A DNA stretch of 64,000 bases from Peptococcaceae bacterium (GTDB lineage Bacteria > Bacillota > Dehalobacteriia > UBA4068 > JAAVYR01): positions 1-64,000 of the forward strand of contig JAAVYR010000007.1 of the NCBI GenBank assembly GCA_022791255.1. The letters are read 5' to 3'. A program made the translations under genes and the position numbers. Shown here piece after piece: positions 17,309-23,468 of this stretch. How positions within the stretch are numbered: position 1 is the stretch's first letter; the number at the start of each line of letters is the position of its first letter. The notes beneath the pieces are model-generated. The model was not told where the DNA came from and did not search any database. It saw only the letters and a list, made by a program, of their open reading frames with translations.

Positions 17309-18244
17309 ATGCATTATACTGGAACCATCTGGCGGCCGCCTTATGAGGCAGACTCTTTATTGTTAGAAGTAACGGCAGGCTGTAGTCATCATCAATGTAA
17401 ATTTTGTACCCTTTATCAAGAGTTGCCGTTTCAGTTTAAAATGTCTTCTATGTCTCACATAGAAAGTGATTTACTGGAGGCGCAGCTTTGGTGTGCTGAC
17501 CCTATCGCAAAGCTCAGTGCTAGACTACAAGGACTATCTAGACCTGATTGTATCCAGAGAGTATTTTTAGTAGGGGCTAATCCCTTTGTTTTGCAATATC
17601 AGCGGCTAATGGATATTGCTGGTCTTATCCGGAAATATCTGCCAACTATTAAAACAATTGGTTGTTTTGCGAGAATTACGGATATCCAGTTAAAGTCTGA
17701 TACGGAATTAGAAATGCTTCATAAAATAGGCTATGATGGTTTAACCATCGGAATGGAAACTGGTGATGAGGAAGCCTTGGCTTTTATGAATAAAGGGTAT
17801 GGGGCTATGGATATTGTAGAACAATGTTGTCGATTGGACCAAGTCGGTATGCGGTATCAGTTCTTTTATTTGGTGGGTGTTTCTGGGGCTGGTCGTGGTG
17901 AGATAGGGGCTAGGGCTACAGCTACTGTTTGTAATCAGTTGCATCCGGCTCTGATTGGCTGTAATATGTTGACGGTTTACCCGGAGTCTCAGTTATTTGA
18001 AGAAATCCAACAAGGTAATTGGCAGGAGTCATCTGAAATCGAAAAGTATCAGGAAATGAAAGTATTAATGGAAAATTTGCAAATCACTACGAAATTTGCA
18101 GCGCTGGGTGCCTCCAATGCTTTTCAGTTTCAGGGAAATTTACCTGATGAAAAAGCTATCCTGAGGACAGCCATTGATAAAATAATAGATACCGTACAAG
18201 AAACCGATTTGCGTGCCTATCGCAAACATCTTCCTCATCTGTAA
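17309..18244 (+). CDS. Radical SAM protein with C-x4-C-x2-C motif
   Basis: A 311-residue protein. Near residue 26 the cluster motif reads A-G-C-S-H-H-Q-C-K-F-C, a C-x4-C-x2-C spacing instead of the canonical C-x3-C-x2-C. I recall such variants in an uncharacterised branch of COG1032-type enzymes in anaerobic Firmicutes. The barrel follows with GYDGLTIGMETGDEE, where the GxE motif would contact SAM. No B12 domain or extra cluster is seen. Function is unknown. The gene is divergent from and probably controlled by HxlR. RBS GGGAGGTG precedes ATG 17309. Confidence 0.82.
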   Translation: MHYTGTIWRPPYEADSLLLEVTAGCSHHQCKFCTLYQELPFQFKMSSMSHIESDLLEAQLWCADPIAKLSARLQGLSRPDCIQRVFLVGANPFVLQYQRLMDIAGLIRKYLPTIKTIGCFARITDIQLKSDTELEMLHKIGYDGLTIGMETGDEEALAFMNKGYGAMDIVEQCCRLDQVGMRYQFFYLVGVSGAGRGEIGARATATVCNQLHPALIGCNMLTVYPESQLFEEIQQGNWQESSEIEKYQEMKVLMENLQITTKFAALGASNAFQFQGNLPDEKAILRTAIDKIIDTVQETDLRAYRKHLPHL

Positions 18245-18270
18245 AGTATCTGCAAAAGAGATTATCAAAT

Positions 18271-18305
18271 AAAAAGGCTGTGACTTTTATGGTCACAGCC
18301 TTTTA
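18271..18305 (+). terminator. Bidirectional terminator between radical SAM and DtxR-family genes
   Basis: An 11-bp stem AAGGCTGTGAC/GTCACAGCCTT flanked by A5 and T4. Confidence 0.88.
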
Positions 18306-18315
18306 TAATGCGGCG

Positions 18316-18687
18316 TTATTTGATATTCTTTTCGCAATGTTCTTTAATCTTTTGGAAGCTTTCTCTGCTAATTACATGCTCAATGCGGCAGGCGTCTTGG
18401 GTGGCTGTCTCTTCGCTCACGCCTAAACGCATAAGGTATTCGCTAAGAAGTAGGTGCCGTTCATAGATTTCTTCAGCGATTTCTTGTCCGGCAGGAGTAA
18501 GGGATATCAGCTTCCCGTCGTCTATGAGAATAAGTTCTTGGGCTTGCAAGAGCTTCATAGCGTTACTGACGCTGGGTTTAGAAAAGTTTAGTTCGCCGGC
18601 AATATCAATGGCTCGGACTTGTCCTTTTTTTTGTTGCAAGATTAAAATTGTTTCTAGGTACATTTCTGCTGACTCTTGGCTGCGCAT
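18316..18687 (-). CDS. DtxR/MntR-family metal-dependent repressor
   Basis: A 123-residue protein: winged helix ESAEMYLETILILQQ...IDIAGELNFSKPSVSNAMKLL, then the dimerisation and metal-binding part ERHLLLSEYLMRLGV and ACRIEHVIS. The ligand set (His, Glu, Cys/His) of the family is present in E-R-H and C-R-I-E-H. There is no C-terminal SH3-like domain, so it is the short MntR/IdeR-like form. It is divergent from the feo operon, whose promoter carries strong palindromes, so it is very likely the iron (or manganese) sensor for feo. Confidence 0.92.
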   Translation of the reverse strand: MRSQESAEMYLETILILQQKKGQVRAIDIAGELNFSKPSVSNAMKLLQAQELILIDDGKLISLTPAGQEIAEEIYERHLLLSEYLMRLGVSEETATQDACRIEHVISRESFQKIKEHCEKNIK

Positions 18688-18820
18688 AGCATTCGCCTCC
18701 TTTATCTGGTCTTTCCTTCATATGATTGTTTTTGATTGTTTTAGCTTACAGTGATTTCCTGGTTAATCTCATGGTAGCAAAAAAAAGCAGGGAGTGCAAG
18801 AAAAAAAGTGATAATTCCTA

Positions 18821-18880
18821 TTGACATCCTTGGAATTGTTTTGTAAAATATATCCGAAGTTAGTTAGTAGTGACTAACTA
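18821..18880 (+). promoter_or_regulatory. feo promoter and DtxR-type operator
   Basis: TTGACA (18821-18826), 17-base spacer, TAAAAT (18844-18849). Just after the expected start lies TAGTTAGT-AGTG-ACTAACTA (18861-18880), perfect 8-bp arms, of the TTAGGTTAG type bound by DtxR/IdeR proteins. A further TAGTTAGTTA half-site run is at 18895-18904. Strong evidence for metal-dependent repression. Confidence 0.8.
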
Positions 18881-18930
18881 TTCTTTTTAGGAAGTAGTTA
18901 GTTATGGATAACTTTAAGGAGGAATGAAGA

Positions 18931-19140
18931 ATGCCACTGAGTCTTGCACCTATTGGAGAAATCATGCAAATAAAAAAAATCAAAGGAAGGGATGAGGCAT
19001 TACAATTTCTTCATCGTTTAGGCTGCTTAGAGGGCGAGGCAATTACAGTTGTTTCGAAGTTCAGCGGTAATGTTATCGTGAACATAAAAGGAGCGCGAAT
19101 TGCTCTGGATAAAAATATGGCCAATCGGATTATGGTGTAA
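18931..19140 (+). CDS. feoA: FeoA-domain protein, first copy
   Basis: A 69-residue SH3-like FeoA protein: PLSLAPIGEIMQIKKIKG at the N-terminus, then RLGCLEGEAITVVSKFSGNVIVNIKGARIALDKNMANRIMV, the conserved FeoA core. FeoA supports ferrous iron uptake by FeoB at the inner face of the membrane. First gene of the feo operon, RBS AAGGAGG. A second, differently worded FeoA follows after 11 bases. Confidence 0.93.
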   Translation: MPLSLAPIGEIMQIKKIKGRDEALQFLHRLGCLEGEAITVVSKFSGNVIVNIKGARIALDKNMANRIMV

Positions 19141-19151
19141 GGAGGAGCAGT

Positions 19152-19373
19152 ATGAACACATTAAATCAAGTGAAAGCGGGAAATGCGGCAACTGTTGTGA
19201 AAATCCATGGTGAAGGTGCATTGCGACGCCGGGTGATGGATATGGGCATTACCAAAGGGGTAGAGGTCCTGGTACGGAAAGTAGCGCCTCTAGGCGACCC
19301 TATGGAAGTGACGGTGCGCGGCTATGAGCTGACAATCCGCAAACATGATGCGAAAATCATTGAAGTGCAGTAA
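19152..19373 (+). CDS. feoA: FeoA-domain protein, second copy
   Basis: A 73-residue FeoA: LNQVKAGNAATVVKIHGEGALRRRVMDMGITKGVEVLVRKVAPLGDPMEVTVRGYELTIRK. This copy is closer to the classical FeoA pattern (MG-x-T-x-G, APLGDP-x-E). RBS GGAGGAG overlaps the stop of the first copy. Two FeoA genes before FeoB are common in anaerobic Firmicutes. Confidence 0.95.
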   Translation: MNTLNQVKAGNAATVVKIHGEGALRRRVMDMGITKGVEVLVRKVAPLGDPMEVTVRGYELTIRKHDAKIIEVQ

Positions 19374-19394
19374 ATAAAAAAAATTTAGCATAAG

Positions 19395-19410
19395 GTTAGC
19401 AGAAACTAAC
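19395..19410 (+). promoter_or_regulatory. Possible second DtxR-type site before feoB
   Basis: GTTAG-6-CTAAC (within TAAGGTTAGCAGAAACTAAC) repeats the arm sequence of the main operator in the feoA-feoB gap. The spacing differs (6 instead of 4), so binding is uncertain. Confidence 0.35.
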
Positions 19411-19429
19411 TAAGAAAGGGGATGGGTTT

Positions 19430-21577
19430 ATGAGCATACGGATTGCCTTGGTGGGGAACCCAAACTGCGGAAAAACTACCATGTTTAATGCGCTTACCGG
19501 TAGCTCTCAGTATGTCGGCAATTGGCCTGGGGTAACAGTGGAAAAGAAGGCGGGGAAACTAAAGAAACATAGCGGTGTAGAAGTGGTAGATTTACCAGGG
19601 ATTTATTCTTTATCGCCTTACACTTTAGAAGAGGTGGTTTCTCGGAATTACTTAATTGATGAAAAACCTGACGCGGTCATTAATATTGTGGATAGCACGA
19701 ACTTGGAGCGGAACCTGTATCTGACTACACAAGTATTGGAAATGGGTATCCCTACAGTTGTGGCATTAAATATGGCAGATTTATTAGAAAAGCAGGGTAT
19801 TAAAATCAATCTGACTGAGTTAGAAAACGCATTAGGCTGTCCGGTGGTAGAGACTTCTGCTCTAAAGGAAAAAGGTTGTTTTGATGCGGTAGAAAAGGCG
19901 CTGCAAATTAGCAGGCAGGCACAGCGGCCAAAACCGTTAGATATCTTCTCTGTGGGAACAGACCAGGTGTTGGCGGAAATCAGTCATATAATCCGCGATA
20001 AAGTAGAAAAAGATTTCTTACCTTGGTATGCAGCAAAAGTTTTTGAACGGGATGAGGAAGCTTATAAGAAGATAGGTTTTTCTTCGCTAGAGGCTGAACA
20101 AGTAGAAAAAATCATTGCAGCTTATGAAGAAAAAATGGAGGACGACAGCGAAAGCATTATCACCAATGAGCGGTATGCGTTTATTGCCGGCGTGATGAGC
20201 CAATGTTTCCGTACAAAAAAGGAAAAGCATGGTTTATCTACCTCTGATAAAATTGATAAAATCGTCACCAATCGTTTCCTAGCGCTGCCTATCTTTGCTG
20301 TGGTGATGTTTGCCGTTTATTATCTTTCTATCACTACGGTTGGTTCTATGATGACAGACTGGGTCAATGATGTATTGTTTGGAGAAATTATTCCGCCGAC
20401 AGTAGAAGGCTGGCTGGAAAGCATCAATGCGGCTCCTTGGCTCTCTTCCTTGATTTTAGACGGCATTATTGGCGGCATTGGTGCAGTGCTGGGGTTCTTG
20501 CCGCAAATGCTGACGCTATTTTTCTGCCTGGCGATTTTAGAAGACTGTGGTTATATGGCAAGGATTGCCTTTATCATGGACCGAATTTTCCGTCGCTTTG
20601 GTCTTTCCGGGAAATCCTTTATCCCTATGTTAATCGGTACTGGTTGTGGGGTGCCGGGAATTATGGCGTCTCGTACTATTGAAAACGAACGAGATCGAAG
20701 AATTACCATTATTACTACCACATTTATTCCTTGCGGGGCGAAACTGCCAATTATTGCGCTGATTGCTGGAGCATTATTTTCTGGGGCTCCTTGGGTAGGG
20801 CCTGCGGCATATTTCATCGGTATGGCGGCCATTGTTGTTTCTGGTGTGATTTTGAAGAAGTTTCGTTCCTTTGCTGGTGATGTAGCACCGTTCGTTATGG
20901 AGTTGCCGCCTTATCATGTGCCGGGGCTCAAAGGTGTGCTCCTGCATATGTGGGATAGAGGCAAGGCTTTCGTTAGAAAAGCAGGGACGGTTATTTTCCT
21001 GGCTTGCGGTCTTATCTGGTTTCTGCAGACATTTAACTGGTCTCTGGAAATGGTGGAAACAGAACGCTCTATGCTTGCAGACATCGGCAATGTGCTAGCT
21101 CCGCTTTTTCGTCCTCTGGGCTGGGGACATTGGCAGGCGGCAGTGGCAGCAGTGTCTGGTTTAATCGCCAAAGAAAATGTAGTTAGCACTTTCGGTATTC
21201 TCTATGGCTTTGCGGAAGTGGCGGAAGACGGTGCAGAAATCTGGCCCTTACTGGCGGCTGACTTTACTAAAATTTCTGCTTTCTCCTTCTTGGTGTTTAA
21301 TCTCTTGTGTGCACCTTGTTTTGCTGCTATTGGTGCTATTCGCCGGGAAATGGCCAGCGCTAAATGGACTTGGTTTGCTATTGGCTACCAGACTGGTCTT
21401 GCCTATGCGGTGTCCTTTGCCATTTATCAATTAGGGTTATTCTTTACCGGTGGCGGTTTGACCTTCTTTACGGTGTTAGCGCTTCTCATTGTAGCAGCTT
21501 TTCTCTGGCTCTTATTCCGTCCTTATAAGGAAGCGCCGCATCGGGCTATATTAGGAAGAGACGCCTTAGAAGCTTAG
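19430..21577 (+). CDS. feoB: Ferrous iron transporter FeoB
   Basis: A 715-residue membrane protein. The N-terminal G-domain shows G1 GNPNCGKTT, G3 DLPGIYSL, G4 NMADL; a helical spacer follows to about residue 270; then about ten membrane segments with Gate motifs (GYMARIAFIMDR, IGTGCGVPGIMASRT and a matching second set with PCGAKLPI). It moves Fe2+ into the cytoplasm. Normal length, RBS AAAGGGGATGG. Third gene in the feo operon. Confidence 0.97.
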   Translation: MSIRIALVGNPNCGKTTMFNALTGSSQYVGNWPGVTVEKKAGKLKKHSGVEVVDLPGIYSLSPYTLEEVVSRNYLIDEKPDAVINIVDSTNLERNLYLTTQVLEMGIPTVVALNMADLLEKQGIKINLTELENALGCPVVETSALKEKGCFDAVEKALQISRQAQRPKPLDIFSVGTDQVLAEISHIIRDKVEKDFLPWYAAKVFERDEEAYKKIGFSSLEAEQVEKIIAAYEEKMEDDSESIITNERYAFIAGVMSQCFRTKKEKHGLSTSDKIDKIVTNRFLALPIFAVVMFAVYYLSITTVGSMMTDWVNDVLFGEIIPPTVEGWLESINAAPWLSSLILDGIIGGIGAVLGFLPQMLTLFFCLAILEDCGYMARIAFIMDRIFRRFGLSGKSFIPMLIGTGCGVPGIMASRTIENERDRRITIITTTFIPCGAKLPIIALIAGALFSGAPWVGPAAYFIGMAAIVVSGVILKKFRSFAGDVAPFVMELPPYHVPGLKGVLLHMWDRGKAFVRKAGTVIFLACGLIWFLQTFNWSLEMVETERSMLADIGNVLAPLFRPLGWGHWQAAVAAVSGLIAKENVVSTFGILYGFAEVAEDGAEIWPLLAADFTKISAFSFLVFNLLCAPCFAAIGAIRREMASAKWTWFAIGYQTGLAYAVSFAIYQLGLFFTGGGLTFFTVLALLIVAAFLWLLFRPYKEAPHRAILGRDALEA

Positions 21578-21600
21578 CAAAAAAAAGGAGGTAGGGTAGG

Positions 21601-21747
21601 ATGGCAAATTGGCTTTTGGGAGCGGTTGTGATTGGTATCTTTCTTTTTGCTGCTTATATCACATATAAAAACCATAAGAAGAGTGGTGGTTGTGGTTGTG
21701 GCTGCGAAGGTTGCGCCTTGGCAGACAAGTGCCACAGTAGAAAATAG
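21601..21747 (+). CDS. FeoB-associated Cys-rich membrane peptide
   Basis: A 48-residue ORF too short for the supplied track. One N-terminal membrane helix (NWLLGAVVIGIFLFAAYITY), a short basic linker, and a cysteine-rich tail GGCGCGCEGCALADKCH with six Cys. This is the layout of the FeoB-associated Cys-rich membrane proteins that follow feoB in Firmicutes. It may help iron handling or stabilise FeoB. RBS AAAGGAGGTAGGG is strong, the start is 24 bases after the feoB stop, and the operon terminator follows directly. Confidence 0.9.
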   Translation: MANWLLGAVVIGIFLFAAYITYKNHKKSGGCGCGCEGCALADKCHSRK

Positions 21748-21751
21748 ACAC

Positions 21752-21792
21752 AAAAAAGACTTTGACGAAAGATCCGTCAAAGTCTTTTTTAT
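21752..21792 (+). terminator. Bidirectional terminator of the feo operon
   Basis: A 14-bp stem AAAAGACTTTGACG/CGTCAAAGTCTTTT with a 7-base loop and T-run; also suits the convergent small gene. Confidence 0.92.
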
Positions 21793-22044
21793 TTATTCAG
21801 CATCAAAAGAGATAAGTCCCAGTTTTTCTAAAATATCCATGGTGTTAAAAGCGCTGATTTGAGTTGCAAGATTAATGCTGGTACCAAAGATAAAAGGGAT
21901 GATATCCACTGGGTCGTAGGTGCGGGTATGTTCGGTCAGTTCGCTGACTTTATTTTCCAGGCATTGGGTGATAAATTCTCGTTGTTTTTCATATTGCTCT
22001 TGCGCGCATTTCCCGACGATTTCGATAACTTCTGATTTTTTCAT
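21793..22044 (-). CDS. Hypothetical 83-residue protein
   Basis: Not recognised. An acidic, helical, soluble protein without membrane segments: KKSEVIEIVGKCAQEQYEKQ at the N-terminus and a hydrophobic C-terminal half (DIIPFIFGTSINLATQI). AAAGGAAG before ATG 22044 is a good ribosome site, and its stop abuts a bidirectional terminator, which together support a real gene. Confidence 0.6.
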   Translation of the reverse strand: MKKSEVIEIVGKCAQEQYEKQREFITQCLENKVSELTEHTRTYDPVDIIPFIFGTSINLATQISAFNTMDILEKLGLISFDAE

Positions 22045-22120
22045 AAGACGACTTCCTTTCTCTGTTGTTTATTTATGTTTGTGCTCTTGTTTTTCTAATT
22101 CTATATTTTACCATATTTTA

Positions 22121-22156
22121 TTGCATATGGTGCAATCTTTTTGTCATCAATGACAA
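22121..22156. promoter_or_regulatory. Two adjacent palindromes in a divergent spacer
   Basis: TTGCA-TATGG-TGCAA (22121-22135) and TTGTCAT-CA-ATGACAA (22141-22156), both with perfect arms, lie 6 bases apart between the 83-residue gene and the membrane gene at 22248. The second has the symmetry of a Crp/Fnr-type site but not its exact sequence. Confidence 0.4.
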
Positions 22157-22247
22157 GTTCTTTCATATGAATAAAATATAAATAAAAACAGACAGAAAGA
22201 GATTATGGCAGACCGTAAACATGTGATATGACGAAGGAGGGAAAGCC

Positions 22248-22643
22248 GTGCAGTGGGGGATTGTTGGTAACGGTTTTTTATTTTTATTGGTATTGATAGC
22301 GTTCTTTTTTCTGGTGGCATTTGGAGTTCTTTTCTTTTTCCCGGTAGGAGCCGTTTTGAATGTGTCTCTTTGGTGGCAGATATTATTGCCTTTGGTCTGT
22401 CTTTTAATCCATATATATATTGGTTTTTTTACAGAAAAGAAGTGTTTATTTTACAGCGGGGTCTTTAACCTGCTTCTATGGGGCTGTTGGTTATGTTTAC
22501 TAATTTGGTTCTTACCGGTGCTGTTAAATCGTTACACAGTGATTTTGCCTATCTTATTGCTTTTTTGCATTGGCTTTCTCGGGGCTATGCTAGGGCGGAG
22601 CCTAGCTAGGGTAGTAGCAAAAAATACGCCGCCAGAGGAATAA
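22248..22643 (+). CDS. Hypothetical four-helix membrane protein
   Basis: A 131-residue, very hydrophobic protein with about four membrane segments (FLFLLVLIAFFFLVAFGVLFFF, IYIGFF, LLLWGCWLCLLIWFLPVL, ILLLFCIGFLGAMLG) and a short charged tail. Family not recognised. It begins with GTG 22248, preceded by GAAGGAGGG, a strong site that decides the start. Confidence 0.65.
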   Translation: MQWGIVGNGFLFLLVLIAFFFLVAFGVLFFFPVGAVLNVSLWWQILLPLVCLLIHIYIGFFTEKKCLFYSGVFNLLLWGCWLCLLIWFLPVLLNRYTVILPILLLFCIGFLGAMLGRSLARVVAKNTPPEE

Positions 22644-22792
22644 CAAAATTTAAAATCATTTAGGAGGAGAGAACACTGCTATTCGTTTGAGAAAATAAGG
22701 ATACCTCTCCAGTAAAAAATATGGTATGATAATAGCTGGCAAAAGATTTTTATCTTGGTGTAGTAAAACGAAGGCAGAGGAGACGGGGGTAT

Positions 22793-23113
22793 ATGGCTCG
22801 TTTAGGAATTGTTATTTTTGGTGTTGTGTTGATGATCATAGCCATTTTGTTGCGGCAGGGCATGGTAGCAGGCTTCCTTGCTGCCCGGCAAAAAGAAGTG
22901 GTCAATGTAGAGGACCTAACCCGTTGGTGGAAACTAAACACGGCTTCTATGGGGGCGCTGGTTATCATTACAGGCATCGCCAGTCTCTTTTTTACAGATA
23001 AAAGTTCTTGGATATTTTTAGCGGCGGCCCTATTTATCATGGTAATCTTTTCTAGTTTGCTGGTGATGGGTTATCGACTGTTATTAAAGAAAGATAGTAG
23101 CATAAGCGAATAA
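22793..23113 (+). CDS. Small membrane protein, DUF3784-like
   Basis: A 106-residue protein with three membrane helices (IVIFGVVLMIIAILL, ASMGALVIITGIASLFF, WIFLAAALFIMVIFSSLLVMGY) and a cytoplasmic loop V-N-V-E-D-L-T-R-W-W-K-L-N between helices 1 and 2. The layout recalls DUF3784 proteins, but I cannot confirm this. Function unknown. Ends 9 bases before the valS promoter. Confidence 0.65.
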   Translation: MARLGIVIFGVVLMIIAILLRQGMVAGFLAARQKEVVNVEDLTRWWKLNTASMGALVIITGIASLFFTDKSSWIFLAAALFIMVIFSSLLVMGYRLLLKKDSSISE

Positions 23114-23122
23114 ATTGTTGTA

Positions 23123-23151
23123 TTGACAGTTGCATTATTTTTGTTTATGAT
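23123..23151 (+). promoter_or_regulatory. Promoter of the valS T-box leader
   Basis: TTGACA, 17-base spacer, TATGAT. Predicted start near 23158, at the beginning of the leader RNA. Confidence 0.85.
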
Positions 23152-23157
23152 AAAAGA

Positions 23158-23428
23158 AATATTAATATGGCCATCTATGATGAGGAGGAGCATTGTCTGG
23201 TATGTCTTGCAGAGAGGTGCGTTCTAGGCTGAAAAGCGCGCTATGACTGGGACAAGCAGGTAGCCTCGGAGATAATTGCCTGAAGGTGCAGATTTCCTGC
23301 ATTGGGTAAGGTAGTTCGGGTTTGCCCGTTACAGCAAAGAGTGCTTATTGGCATTTTTTATGCTAGTAGGAATTAAGGTGGTACCACGGAGCTTTTTCGT
23401 CCTTTTGGGTGAGGAGGCTCTTTTTTAA
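23158..23428 (+). promoter_or_regulatory. T-box riboswitch controlling valS
   Basis: Leader with the near-universal T-box sequence AATTAAGGTGGTACCACG (23371-23388); the TGGT in it can pair with the 3' end ACCA of an uncharged tRNA. A terminator stem GAGCTTTTTCGTCC/GGGTGAGGAGGCTC (23389-23420, 14 pairs counting G-U) followed by T6 is mutually exclusive with the antiterminator. AGAGAGG (about 23210) fits the Stem I distal element. The specifier is probably GTA (Val) at 23260-23262, judged from position. Uncharged tRNA-Val would allow readthrough. Confidence 0.93.
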
Positions 23429-23468
23429 TTGTTTGATGATTTCATGATTTGATTAAGGAGGAGTAGAC

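Noticed and set aside
22726-23001. 91-residue ORF overlapping the small membrane gene at 22793
   Set aside because: Out-of-frame shadow; the 22793 frame has the proper membrane-helix pattern.
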